The position numbers and the translations under genes were made by a program. Source: an uncultured Hyphomicrobiales bacterium (GTDB lineage: Bacteria > Pseudomonadota > Alphaproteobacteria > Rhizobiales > Beijerinckiaceae). Taken from it: DNA of 34,232 bases. The notes under the pieces are model-generated. The model saw only the letters and a list, made by a program, of their open reading frames with translations. It was not told the DNA's origin and made no database searches. Position 1 is the first letter of the stretch. The number at the start of each line of letters is the position of its first letter. Location: assembly GCA_903825465.1 (NCBI GenBank), contig CAIKAR010000113.1, forward strand, positions 1-34,232, read 5' to 3'. This document shows positions 15,150 to 23,140 of this stretch, one piece after another.

Positions 15150-16184
15150 ATGCGCGCGCTGGAGATCAAGGGCGTCGCGACGACCGCGTTGACGCTTGTT
15201 TTCGCGTTCGCGGCGCGGGCCGAGACCGCGGACGACTTTTATCGCGCGCATCCCAAGATCGCGATCGGCGTGCCCGCCGGCGCGGGCGGCACCTACGATC
15301 TCTACACGCGGCTGCTGGCGCGGCATCTCCCGAAATACCTGCCCGGCGCGCCCGCGGTCATCGTCCAGAATGTGCCCGCCGCCGGCGGCATCGTGCTGAC
15401 AAACCAGCTTTACGGAAGCGCGCCGAAGGACGGAACGTTTCTGGCGATGGTGCGCGGCAGCACGATTCAGGAGGCGGTCAACGGCAACCCGGCCGCGATG
15501 TTCGACGGGCGCAAGCTCGCCTGGCTCGGCAATATGAACTCGGAATACGAGGCCTGCGTCGTGCTGCGCGACGCGCCCATCCAGAAGATAAGCGATCTCC
15601 GCGACCATGAAATCATCGTCGGCGCGACAGGCCCCGGCGCGCAGTCCTATTCGTTCCCACTGGTTTACAACGCCGTGCTCGGCATGAAATTCAAGGTTAT
15701 TTCCGGCTATCTCACGTCGCCGGACCGGCTGTTGGCGCAGGAGCGCGGCGAACTCACCGGCAATTGCGGCTATGACACAAGCACTGTGCTGGCGACGCTT
15801 TACGAGCCCTATAAATCGGGGAAAATAAGATTGCTGTTTCAGGCGGCGAAGAAAAAGGATCCGCGTTTCCCCGACGTGCCCAACATGCGCGACGAAGCGA
15901 AGACGCCCGAGGCGCTCGCCGCGCTCGACTACATGTTCTCGACGCTGGAGCTGGGCCGTCCTTTCGCCGCGCCGCCCGAGACGCCGCCCGACCGGGTCGC
16001 GCTGTTGCGCGCGGCGTTCGAGCGCGTCGTCGCCGATCCCGCGCTGATCGACGAGGCGAAGCGCCTGCAACTCGATCTGAACACGATGACCGGCGCGGAA
16101 AGCGCGGCCTCCGTCGATGGCCTCTACGCGACGCCGCGCGCCGTCGTCGAGCGCGTCCGCGCCGCTGTCGGCGGCAATCCGTGA
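15150..16184 (+). CDS. divergent Bug/TctC-like substrate-binding protein
   Basis: A 344-residue exported protein (signal peptide to about residue 25, ending ARAE) with the IAIGVPAGAGGTYDLYTRLLARHLPKYLPG opening and VIVQNVPAAGGIVLTNQLYGSAPKDGT segment of tricarboxylate-type receptors. It is clearly more distant from the other two receptors in the window, and its C-terminal half (for example FAAPPETPPDRVALLRAAFERVVADP) follows the variant often found next to catabolic genes. It probably binds an organic acid in the periplasm. No TctA/TctB subunits are nearby. A short T8 run follows its stop. It is followed by the MaoC hydratase gene. Confidence 0.85.
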   Translation: MRALEIKGVATTALTLVFAFAARAETADDFYRAHPKIAIGVPAGAGGTYDLYTRLLARHLPKYLPGAPAVIVQNVPAAGGIVLTNQLYGSAPKDGTFLAMVRGSTIQEAVNGNPAAMFDGRKLAWLGNMNSEYEACVVLRDAPIQKISDLRDHEIIVGATGPGAQSYSFPLVYNAVLGMKFKVISGYLTSPDRLLAQERGELTGNCGYDTSTVLATLYEPYKSGKIRLLFQAAKKKDPRFPDVPNMRDEAKTPEALAALDYMFSTLELGRPFAAPPETPPDRVALLRAAFERVVADPALIDEAKRLQLDLNTMTGAESAASVDGLYATPRAVVERVRAAVGGNP

Positions 16185-16202
16185 AACCGCGCGATTTTTT
16201 TT
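16171..16202 (+). terminator. weak candidate terminator with T8 run
   Basis: GCGG/CCGC can pair across the receptor gene's stop, and eight T residues follow four bases later. The T8 run also sits in a CGCGA/TCGCG inverted repeat. The stem is short. Confidence 0.3.
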
Positions 16203-16217
16203 CGCGGGGCCGAGCGC

Positions 16218-16223
16218 TATAGT
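16218..16223 (+). promoter_or_regulatory. candidate -10 element (TATAGT) for the MaoC gene
   Basis: TATAGT within GCTATAGTC is a near-consensus -10 hexamer 21 bases before the ATG at 16245. No -35 match is visible at the usual distance. Confidence 0.35.
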
Positions 16224-16244
16224 CGGGCGCGAAAGGAAACCCGC

Positions 16245-17249
16245 ATGTCCGCGATCGCGTTCGAAGATTTCAAGACCGGCGACTCCGTCCGTTTCGGCGC
16301 CTACCCCGTGACTGAAGCCGAAATTCTCGCGTTCGCGCGCGAGTTCGATCCGCAGCCGTTCCACCTCGACGCCGCGCGGCCAGGCGGCCTCATCGCCTCG
16401 GGCTGGCACACCTGCGCGATGCTGATGCGCATGTGCTACGACGGCTATCTGAAGGATTCCACAAGCGCTGGCGCGCCCGGCGTCGATTCCACTGAATGGC
16501 TCAAGCCGGTGCGTCCGGGCATGGTGTTGTCGGCGGAGCTCCTGATCGCGGGCAAGCGCGTGTCGCGCTCGCGGCCGGAGCTCGGATTTGTTCCGATTGT
16601 TTTCCATGTCGTCGATCAGAACAACGAATTGCTGATGCGGCAGAAGGCCAGCATCATGTTTGGCAGGCGCGATCCTAAAGCGCCGATTCCGCCCGACGAG
16701 GGCGCGCCCGCGGCGAAGCGCGATGAGGCGGCCGAACCATCCGTGTTCGACGACGAGGCGGTGAACCGCTCCCGTTTCGCGACCGTCTATCAAGACGTGA
16801 CTGTTGGCGCCTGTGTAAAGCTCGGCTCGCACACGTTTGCGCGCGGGAAAATGCTGGCGTTCGCGCGGAAATACGATCCGCAACCTTTCCACGTTGACGA
16901 CGCCGCGGCGGCGAAAAGCCATTTCGGCAAGCTCGCCGCGTCGGGGTGGCACACGGCCGCCGCCTATATGCGGTGTTTCATCGACACGCGGGAGCGGATT
17001 CGCGCCGAGGCCGCCGCGCGCGGCGAAGCGTCGTCCACCGGCCGGCCTTCGCCGGGGTTCACGGATTTGCGCTGGGCGCGCCCGGTCTTCGTTGGCGACG
17101 TGGTGTCGTTCGAGACCACGGTGATGGGCAAGCGTCCGTCGTCGAAGCCGGGCTTCGGCAAGATTTTCACGCGCGCGAGGGGATATCAGCAGGACGGCAA
17201 GCTCGTGTTCGAGCAGCATGGCGTGGGGCTGGCGGCGATGCGCGGCTGA
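16245..17249 (+). CDS. MaoC family dehydratase with two tandem hotdog domains
   Basis: A 334-residue protein made of two MaoC-like hotdog domains. The first has AREFDPQPFHLDAA (Asp35, His40) and SGWHTCAMLMRM; the second has ARKYDPQPFHVDDA (Asp211, His216) and SGWHTAAAYMRC. Asp and His are the catalytic dyad of (R)-specific enoyl-CoA hydratases, and both copies keep them. A charged linker (about 143-172) joins the domains. It would add water to, or remove it from, an enoyl-CoA or similar thioester; mesaconyl-CoA hydratase-type proteins have comparable size and layout. No thiolase or CoA ligase is adjacent. It is followed 77 bp later by an LLM monooxygenase gene. Confidence 0.88.
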   Translation: MSAIAFEDFKTGDSVRFGAYPVTEAEILAFAREFDPQPFHLDAARPGGLIASGWHTCAMLMRMCYDGYLKDSTSAGAPGVDSTEWLKPVRPGMVLSAELLIAGKRVSRSRPELGFVPIVFHVVDQNNELLMRQKASIMFGRRDPKAPIPPDEGAPAAKRDEAAEPSVFDDEAVNRSRFATVYQDVTVGACVKLGSHTFARGKMLAFARKYDPQPFHVDDAAAAKSHFGKLAASGWHTAAAYMRCFIDTRERIRAEAAARGEASSTGRPSPGFTDLRWARPVFVGDVVSFETTVMGKRPSSKPGFGKIFTRARGYQQDGKLVFEQHGVGLAAMRG

Positions 17250-17326
17250 AAGACGCGCGCGGCTCGCCGCCGCCGGGTTTTCGGGCTAGCCTTCGCGCCG
17301 CCGGCAAGAACACGGGAGACCTCGCC

Positions 17327-18445
17327 TTGACTCCGCAGCAATCCAGAGTCGCGATGCACAACCGCAACCGTTTCAAGCTCGGCTTGTTTGGCGCGAATTG
17401 CTCGAACGGGCGCGCGATGACGGTCGCGCCCGAGCGCTGGAGCGCGAGTTGGGACGATTGCGAGAAGCTGGCTGAACTCGCCGACGAAGTTGGCGTCGAC
17501 TTCATGCTGCCGATCGGGCGCTGGCGCGGCTATCGCGGGCAAACGGACCATCAGGGCGCGACGCTCGAAACCATCAATTGGGCGAGCGGGCTGCTGGCGC
17601 GCACGAAACGCATAACGGTTTTTTCAACGGTCCACGCGCCGCTCTACAATCCGGTCATGGCGGCGAAGGCGATGGCGACGGCCGACCTCATTGGCCGCGG
17701 CCGCTTCGGCCTCAACATCGTCATCGGCTGGAACGACGGCGAATTCCGCATGTTCGGCGTCGAGAAGCGGGCCGAGCACGACGACCGCTACGCCTATGGG
17801 CAGGAGTGGATCGACGCGATCCTGCGCATGTGGGGGCCGGAGGAGGAGTTCGATTTCAAGGGGCGTTTTCTCGACCTGGAGGGCTTGCGCCTGAAGCCAA
17901 AGCCCCATGGTGGAACACGTCCCGTCATCATGAACGCCGGCGGCTCGCCGACAGGCCGCGCCTTCGCGTTGCGCAACAGCGACGCGTTTTTCACGGCGTT
18001 GCGCTATCCCGACCTCGCGACGGCGGCGCGCGACGCGGCGGAGGTGAAAGCGGCGGGCAGGGCGATTGGCCGCGACATCGGCGTCTATACGGTGGGCGAA
18101 GTCGTTTGCAGGCCGACGCGCAAGGAGGCTCGCGACTATTTCCACTACTGGACGGAAGACATGGCCGATTGGGAATCCGCCGACTACATGCTGGCGATCA
18201 AGGGAATTCGCCGGGCCGACGATCCCGTTGGATACGACGTCAAACGCAAGGCGCTGGTGCACGGACAGTCGGGCTTCACCATGATCGGAACGCCGGACGA
18301 CGTCGCCGACGAACTTCAGGGGATGGCCACGGCGGGATTCGAGGGCATCGGGTTTTCGTTTTTGAATTATCTGCTGGAGCTGCCTTATTTCGCTCAGGAG
18401 GTGTTGCCGCGCTTGACGCGCATGGGGCTGCGGGAGACAGCGTAG
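17327..18445 (+). CDS. LLM-class flavin-dependent monooxygenase (RutA/SfnG-like group)
   Basis: A 372-residue bacterial-luciferase-fold enzyme. Typical segments are FKLGLFGANCSNGRAM, VDFMLPIGRWRGYRG, ETINWASGLLARTKRITVFSTVHAPLYNP, GRGRFGLNIVIGWNDGEF and the DDRYAYGQEWIDAILRMWG stretch. This arrangement resembles the group containing pyrimidine monooxygenase RutA and dimethylsulfone monooxygenase SfnG, which use reduced FMN supplied by a separate reductase. None is encoded here. A TTG start at 17327 is preferred because GGGAG lies about 8 bases before it and because its paralogue at 30578 has a similar N-terminal extension; ATG 17354 is the alternative. The substrate is unknown. Confidence 0.88.
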   Translation: MTPQQSRVAMHNRNRFKLGLFGANCSNGRAMTVAPERWSASWDDCEKLAELADEVGVDFMLPIGRWRGYRGQTDHQGATLETINWASGLLARTKRITVFSTVHAPLYNPVMAAKAMATADLIGRGRFGLNIVIGWNDGEFRMFGVEKRAEHDDRYAYGQEWIDAILRMWGPEEEFDFKGRFLDLEGLRLKPKPHGGTRPVIMNAGGSPTGRAFALRNSDAFFTALRYPDLATAARDAAEVKAAGRAIGRDIGVYTVGEVVCRPTRKEARDYFHYWTEDMADWESADYMLAIKGIRRADDPVGYDVKRKALVHGQSGFTMIGTPDDVADELQGMATAGFEGIGFSFLNYLLELPYFAQEVLPRLTRMGLRETA

Positions 18446-18470
18446 CAAGCCAATATGACGACGCCGTGGG

Positions 18471-18500
18471 TCGACAGGCGCAAGCGTGGCGGGCTAGGAT
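18471..18500 (+). promoter_or_regulatory. candidate promoter, TCGACA-18-TAGGAT
   Basis: TCGACA (18471-18476) and TAGGAT (18495-18500) are 18 bases apart and lie 30 bases before the ATG of the MAPEG gene at 18531. Confidence 0.35.
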
Positions 18501-18530
18501 GTTCGCCGTCCCCCGCGAGAGGCCGACCCC

Positions 18531-18926
18531 ATGCCCCACTACACCGCGCTCGTCACCATGCTGGCCATCCTGTTTTACGCCTACACCAGCGTCAACGTCG
18601 GCGGCGCGCGCGTGAAATTGGGCGTGCCAGCGCCCGCGACGACAGGCAATCCGGACTTCGAACGGCTGTTCCGCGTTCAGATGAACACGCTGGAATGGAT
18701 GCCGATCTTCCTGCCGCTGTTGTGGATTTGCGCGTTTTATGTCGGCGACGCCTGGGCGGCGGCGCTTGGCGTTGTGTGGGTCGGGGGGCGGATAGCCTAT
18801 CTGGTCGGCTACGCGGCGTCGGCGGAAAAACGCGGGCCAGGCTTTGGCGTGCAGGCGCTCGCGTGCGGCGCGCTGCTTGTCGCCGACGTTGTCGCGGTCA
18901 TCGCGCGCCTGATTCACGGCGCGTGA
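18531..18926 (+). CDS. MAPEG family membrane protein
   Basis: A 131-residue protein with four hydrophobic segments. The core FERLFRVQMNTLEWMPIFLPLLWICAFYV corresponds to the conserved helix of the MAPEG family (the E-R-x-x-R-V-Q-x-N-x-x-E pattern is exact), and GGRIAYLVGYAASAEKRGPGFG matches the following loop and helix. MAPEG proteins are membrane enzymes that often use glutathione for conjugation or peroxide reduction. It lies between two LLM monooxygenase genes, with the next start only 9 bp after its stop. With the GST at 10723 it suggests glutathione-linked detoxification. Confidence 0.92.
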   Translation: MPHYTALVTMLAILFYAYTSVNVGGARVKLGVPAPATTGNPDFERLFRVQMNTLEWMPIFLPLLWICAFYVGDAWAAALGVVWVGGRIAYLVGYAASAEKRGPGFGVQALACGALLVADVVAVIARLIHGA

Positions 18927-18935
18927 GGGGCCGCC

Positions 18936-19991
18936 ATGCAATTCGGGTATTTCACGCTCAGCGACAACAACTATCGCGACAATCCGCGCGGGCCGAACGC
19001 CTGCGTCCTCGACATCGTCGACGAGGCCCTGCACGCGGAAGCGCTGGGCATGCGCTCGGCCTGGATCGGCGAGCATCATTTATCGACGCTAGGCGTGAAT
19101 TCATCGACCGAGCTCGTGCTGACGCACATCGCCGCGCGGACAAAAAACATCCGCTTGTCGCCGGCTGTCACGGTGCTGCCATTGCACCATCCCATCCGCG
19201 TCGCCGAGCAATGGGCGACGCTCGACCTGCTCAGCGGCGGGCGCGTCGACTTCGCTTGCGGCCGGGGCTACGACCGGCGCGAATACGAGCCGTTCCACGT
19301 GTCGTTCGACAACAACGCCGAGATTTTCGCCGAAGGACTTGGGGTCCTGCAACGCCTTTGGACAACCGACGGCGCGATCACGCACAAGGGCAAGCATTAT
19401 GATTTCGAGGACGTGTGGGTGACGCCCGTCCCGGTTCAAAAGCCGATTCCGATTCACGTGGCGGCGTTTTCCAGGCCGACGCTCGAACTCGCTTGCAAAC
19501 ATGGCCTCGGGCTTGTCGTCGCGGCGGGGCAGGCGAGCGCCATGCACGGCTCGTTGCAGGCGACGGCCGATCTCTACCGGTCGATCTGCGCTGAAAACAA
19601 TGTCGCGCCGAAACGAATGATCACCAGCTATTTCATCCACTTCGCCGACACGCCGGCGCAAGAGATGGAAGCGCGCGAACGGCAGTTGCGCTACCACAAG
19701 GAATGCACGTCGCCGGCTTTTCCCGGCGACCCCCGCACGGCGCCGGCGAACTACCACTATTTCGAGAAAATCGTTCAGCGCTACCAGACCCAGAAGCCGG
19801 AGGATTTCAACGGCAACAACGTGCTGCTGGGCAACTCGGCGCAAATCATCGACACGCTGGGCGAAAAGGTCGGCAAGGCGGGCTTCGACGAGGTGATCCT
19901 GTACTTCAACCTCGGCCTGAAGCCGCACGCGCGCGTGAAAGACGAGATGTCGCGTTTCATGGAGGAGGTCGCGCCGCATTTCGCGGGTTGA
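18936..19991 (+). CDS. LLM-class flavin-dependent oxidoreductase (luciferase-like)
   Basis: A 351-residue luciferase-fold enzyme beginning MQFGYFTLSDNNYRDNPRGP. It carries EALGMRSAWIGEHHLSTLG (the conserved EHH-type segment), ARTKNIRLSPAVTVLPLHHPIRVAEQWATLDLLSGGRVDFACGRGY, FAEGLGVLQRLWTTDG and IPIHVAAFSRPTLELA. It belongs to a different LLM subgroup from the enzymes at 17327 and 30578. It should use FMNH2 and oxygen, with the reductase supplied from elsewhere. Its gene starts 9 bp after the MAPEG stop, so the two are probably one transcript. The substrate is unknown. Confidence 0.9.
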   Translation: MQFGYFTLSDNNYRDNPRGPNACVLDIVDEALHAEALGMRSAWIGEHHLSTLGVNSSTELVLTHIAARTKNIRLSPAVTVLPLHHPIRVAEQWATLDLLSGGRVDFACGRGYDRREYEPFHVSFDNNAEIFAEGLGVLQRLWTTDGAITHKGKHYDFEDVWVTPVPVQKPIPIHVAAFSRPTLELACKHGLGLVVAAGQASAMHGSLQATADLYRSICAENNVAPKRMITSYFIHFADTPAQEMEARERQLRYHKECTSPAFPGDPRTAPANYHYFEKIVQRYQTQKPEDFNGNNVLLGNSAQIIDTLGEKVGKAGFDEVILYFNLGLKPHARVKDEMSRFMEEVAPHFAG

Positions 19992-20070
19992 GGGCATATT
20001 TCGCGCGCGTCGATTTCCGCGCTAAAACGACGCCGCGGCGGAACACTCCGCGTTCCCGAGGGAGCCGAGC

Positions 20071-20856
20071 ATGAAATATGAACTTTCCGGCACGGTCATG
20101 CAGACGGTCGCGATCGATCTGGCGCCCGGCGAAACCATGTTCAGCCAGACGAACACCATGTGCTGGATGAACGATTCCATCGAGATGAACACGCACACCG
20201 GCGGCGGATTCTTTTCGGGATTGGCGCGCAGTTTTGGCGGCGGCAGCTTTTTCGTCACCGATTTCACGTCCCGCGGCGCCGGCCACGTGGCGTTCGCGCC
20301 GCGGTTTCCCGGCACCATTCTGCCGGTCCAGCTCGCCGCCGGGCAATCGCTGGTGTGCCGCAAGGAAACCTTCTTGTGCGCCGAGAAGAGCGTCACGCTC
20401 GCCATCGCCTGGCAACAGCGGATCGGCGCCGGCTTTTTCGGCGGCGGCGGCTTCATTCTGCAGAAGGTCACCGGCCCCGGCACGGTGTTCCTCGACCTGT
20501 CGGGCGAAGTCGTGGAGAAGGACCTCGCGGCCGGCGAGCGGCTGCTCGTCCACGCCGGCCATGTTGGCGTGATGGACCCCACGATTGGCTTCGACATCCA
20601 GATGGTGCGCGGCGTCCGCAACATTCTGTTTGGCGGCGAAGGGCTGTTCCTGGCGACGCTGACCGGCCCCGGCCACATCGCCCTGCAATCCATGCCGATC
20701 ATGAACCTTGCGGAAGAGGTGGGTCGTTACCTGCCCAGCGGGCCGCATGATTCGGGAACAGCGAGCGCCGTTGGCGGCGTCGCCGCGGCGACCGCCGTCG
20801 GCGGTATTTTGGGCGGGTTGTTTGGTGGCGGCGGCTCGAACGACAGCAACGCGTGA
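20071..20856 (+). CDS. TIGR00266/AIM24 family protein
   Basis: A 261-residue protein of the AIM24 (TIGR00266) family. Landmarks are the ETMFSQTNTMCWMNDSIEMNT opening, GGSFFVTDFTSRGAGHVAFAPRFPGTILPVQL, SLVCRKETFLCAEKSVTLAI, a GSGTVFLDLSGE-like segment (PGTVFLDLSGEVVEKDL) and GGEGLFLATLTGPGHIALQSMP. The family forms a trimeric beta-prism-like fold of unknown function. The C-terminal end (about 225-255) is rich in Gly/Ala (AVGGVAAATAVGGILGGLFG) and could insert in a membrane or drive assembly. A TAAAAC sequence at 20023-20028 may be a -10 element. It is convergent with the hydrolase gene at 20870. Confidence 0.85.
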   Translation: MKYELSGTVMQTVAIDLAPGETMFSQTNTMCWMNDSIEMNTHTGGGFFSGLARSFGGGSFFVTDFTSRGAGHVAFAPRFPGTILPVQLAAGQSLVCRKETFLCAEKSVTLAIAWQQRIGAGFFGGGGFILQKVTGPGTVFLDLSGEVVEKDLAAGERLLVHAGHVGVMDPTIGFDIQMVRGVRNILFGGEGLFLATLTGPGHIALQSMPIMNLAEEVGRYLPSGPHDSGTASAVGGVAAATAVGGILGGLFGGGGSNDSNA

Positions 20857-20873
20857 CCGTGTTTCGCGGTCAC
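20853..20873. terminator. hairpin holding both convergent stop codons
   Basis: GTGACCG and CGGTCAC form a perfect 7-bp stem around TGTTTCG. The TGA of the AIM24 gene lies in the left arm and the TGA of the minus-strand hydrolase lies at the right arm. There is no T-tract, but its placement fits a shared 3' end structure. Confidence 0.45.
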
Positions 20874-22018
20874 TTCGCCGGTGAAAACACTCCGTCCTTG
20901 TCGACGTCGAACGCGCCGTGGGTCGCGCCGCTCACCTTGCCGTCGCGCAGGAACTCCAGCGACGATTTGTGCAGCACGAGGTGCTGTTTCTCCCAAACCA
21001 TGAAATGCGAGGCGCAGGCGACCTTGGCGAAAATCCTGTCGGACGAGCCCAGCATCTCATAGACGCCGCGGCGCACCTCGGGCGTGTCGAATTCCCCGAC
21101 CACCACATAGACCGGCGCCGTGATCTTCGCCGCCATTTCCGCCGGCCAGCCCGAGCCAGTGAAGGTTGGGCCCCGCATCACGCCCTCCGGCGGGCCCCAT
21201 GACGCGCCAACGCCATCCCATTTCATGATTTCGGTCCACAGCGCGTCGCGCACGCCGGGCTCGATCTGGCCGGCGCAGCGGGCGTCGGGATCCCAGCGCT
21301 TCGTTTCAAGATCGGCGCGGGTTTGCAGGCCGATCGGCGCGCCGGGTTCCGTGGTTTCGGGCACGTCGTAGCCCGCCTTCACGCCGCCCGGCGCGTAAAG
21401 CATCACCCGGTCGATCTTGTCTTGATGCAGCGCCACATAGCCGCCGACGCGCGGCCCGCCGAGCGACCAGCCGACGATGCTTACCTTGTCGGCGCGCGTG
21501 GCGGCGCGCACATAATCGACCGCGCTGTCGATCTCGGCCCAATCGTCGCGAAGCGTTTTGAACTGAAAGGGATGATGGGGCGCGCAGGACGCCGCGAGCG
21601 GACGCTTTTGCAACACGTCCTGCGATTTTTTCGCGACGTTGCAGGGATCGTCCATCATGGGCCGCGCGGAGGCGCCGTAGCCGGACACGTCGAGCGCCCA
21701 CACGTCGAAGCCGGCGCGCGCGAGAAACGCCATCCAGTCGTAGTCGCGGAAATCGAAGTCGAAATCCGGCACGCCGGGCACCGTCGCGCCATGCACAAAC
21801 AGCACGACCCTGTGTCCCGCGGGCGCTTGCGCGGCCGGCGAAACCGCGACCTTGTGGCGCAGGTGAAGCGGTATCACCTCGCCCTTGTCGGCGCGCAGCG
21901 TCGAAACATGCGCGGCGAATTCGTCGGTCGTCTGGAATTCGCCGGCGCGCGAACTGGCCGAGGAAAACAGGACCGGCGCCAGACACACAGCCCATATCCA
22001 CGCGGTTGAACATCGCAT
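20870..22018 (-). CDS. exported alpha/beta hydrolase
   Basis: A 382-residue alpha/beta-hydrolase with a signal peptide (about residues 1-25). The oxyanion-strand motif is VVLFVHGATVPG, the nucleophile elbow GWSLGG gives Ser185, and Asp311 (VVGEFDTPE) and His338 (CASHFMVWE) complete a plausible triad. Long insertions between strand and cap regions contain several cysteines (DDPCNVAKK, AASCAPHHP, ARCAGQ) that could form disulphides, which fits export. It would hydrolyse an ester or a similar bond in the periplasm; the substrate is unknown. GGGGAGGAAA precedes the ATG, and TTGCGT-16-TAAGCT upstream is a possible promoter. It is divergent from the small gene at 22154. Confidence 0.85.
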   Translation of the reverse strand: MRCSTAWIWAVCLAPVLFSSASSRAGEFQTTDEFAAHVSTLRADKGEVIPLHLRHKVAVSPAAQAPAGHRVVLFVHGATVPGVPDFDFDFRDYDWMAFLARAGFDVWALDVSGYGASARPMMDDPCNVAKKSQDVLQKRPLAASCAPHHPFQFKTLRDDWAEIDSAVDYVRAATRADKVSIVGWSLGGPRVGGYVALHQDKIDRVMLYAPGGVKAGYDVPETTEPGAPIGLQTRADLETKRWDPDARCAGQIEPGVRDALWTEIMKWDGVGASWGPPEGVMRGPTFTGSGWPAEMAAKITAPVYVVVGEFDTPEVRRGVYEMLGSSDRIFAKVACASHFMVWEKQHLVLHKSSLEFLRDGKVSGATHGAFDVDKDGVFSPAK

Positions 22019-22122
22019 GCCGCATTTCCTCCCCGCGAGCCGCGATTTGCGGACGCGGCGTCAGCTTATCCGCGTTGAGGGCGAACGCAATCGCCATGGA
22101 ACCGTTGTCTCGCATCACCGTT

Positions 22123-22128
22123 TAAGGT
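22123..22128 (+). promoter_or_regulatory. candidate -10 element (TAAGGT) for the DUF2188-like gene
   Basis: TAAGGT lies 25 bases before the ATG at 22154 and is followed by a GGGAG ribosome site. The -35 is not clear. Confidence 0.3.
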
Positions 22129-22153
22129 CAGGCGCGTTGTTGGGAGTGACCAG

Positions 22154-22435
22154 ATGAAGGTCGAATACATGATCATCGAACATGATGGCGGCTGGGCTTA
22201 TAAAGCCGGCGGCGTCATTTCCGAGACTTTCTCCAGCCACGCCGCGGCAAGGGCCGCCGTTGAGCGCGTCGCGCGCGAGCAACGCGTCCCGGGCGAAGCG
22301 GTTGAAATCAGCTATCAGGACGCCAAGGGCGCGACCCACGTCGAACACGTTGAAGGCGGCGACCGGCCCAGCACAAGCGTCGTGGATTCGACGGGACACG
22401 CGGTCGGCGATTTGTCGGCCGCGAACGACAAATAG
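22154..22435 (+). CDS. small DUF2188-like protein
   Basis: A 93-residue protein whose first half (MIIEHDGGWAYKAGGVISETFSSHAAARAAVERVAREQ) follows the pattern of DUF2188: a short strand pair with a DGGW turn, then an alanine-rich helix. The C-terminal half is acidic and low in complexity. No function is known for the domain. GGGAG before the ATG supports the start. It is convergent with livF, 9 bp from its stop. Confidence 0.7.
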   Translation: MKVEYMIIEHDGGWAYKAGGVISETFSSHAAARAAVERVAREQRVPGEAVEISYQDAKGATHVEHVEGGDRPSTSVVDSTGHAVGDLSAANDK

Positions 22436-22444
22436 CCGCGGGTG

Positions 22445-23140
22445 TCAAACGCCTAGATAGCGCGACTTTACGTCGGCGTCGGCGGCGAGTTCAGCGGGTG
22501 AGCAACAATGCTCCACGCGGCCCTTCGACACGATGTGGACGCGGTCGGCGTATTTCAAAACGAAAGTCAGTTGCTGTTCGACGAGCAGAACGGGTGTTCC
22601 CGCCTGTTTCAGCGCGCCGACGAGCTTGCCTAGTTCGCGCACCATCAGCGGAGCCAAGCCCTCGGTGGGCTCATCCATCAATATCAGCGCGGGATTGGCG
22701 ACGAGGGCGCGTCCAGCGGCCAGCATCTGCTGCTCGCCGCCGCTGAGCTTGGCGCCGGACTGTCCCAGCCGCTCGCCTAGATTTGGGAATAGATCGACGA
22801 CGCGCGCGAGAGACCATCCCGCCCCGGAACCTGGCCCCGCCGCGACTTCGAGATGCTCGCGCACCGTCAGCGAGGGAAACACGCGCCGACCCTGCGGCAC
22901 ATAGCCGACGCCAAGCCGCGCGATTCTGTGGGTCGGCGATTTCGTGATGTCGCCGCCCTTGAAAACCACGCGGCCGGCGCGCGCCGGCGTCAGTCCCATG
23001 ATGGCGCGCATCATCGTGGTCTTGCCCGCGCCATTGCGGCCCATGACGGCCACGACCTCGCCGGGGTCAACGCGCAGGGACAATCCCCGCAGCACCTGGC
23101 TTTGGCCGTAGTTGACGAAGATGTTGTCGACTTCGAGCAT
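22445..23140 (-). CDS. livF: branched-chain amino-acid-type ABC transporter, ATP-binding protein LivF
   Basis: A 231-residue LivF-type ATPase with all motifs: Walker A GRNGAGKTT (about 34-42), Q-loop region VGYVPQGRRVFPSLTV, signature KLSGGEQQ, Walker B LILMDEPTEGLAP and the switch region VLLVEQQ (Gln-Gln replaces the usual His, as is normal for LivF). It pairs with LivG to power the LivHM permease. It is the last gene of the minus-strand operon and directly abuts livG. The ligand is probably not leucine in this setting, given the catabolic genes upstream. Confidence 0.93.
   Translation of the reverse strand: MLEVDNIFVNYGQSQVLRGLSLRVDPGEVVAVMGRNGAGKTTMMRAIMGLTPARAGRVVFKGGDITKSPTHRIARLGVGYVPQGRRVFPSLTVREHLEVAAGPGSGAGWSLARVVDLFPNLGERLGQSGAKLSGGEQQMLAAGRALVANPALILMDEPTEGLAPLMVRELGKLVGALKQAGTPVLLVEQQLTFVLKYADRVHIVSKGRVEHCCSPAELAADADVKSRYLGV

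Noticed and set aside
13860-17219. Minus-strand open reading continuing upstream of ychJ for more than 3 kb
   Set aside because: It is antisense to ychF, a Bug receptor and the MaoC gene. The real ychJ start is the ATG at 13859, where the SEC-C domain begins.
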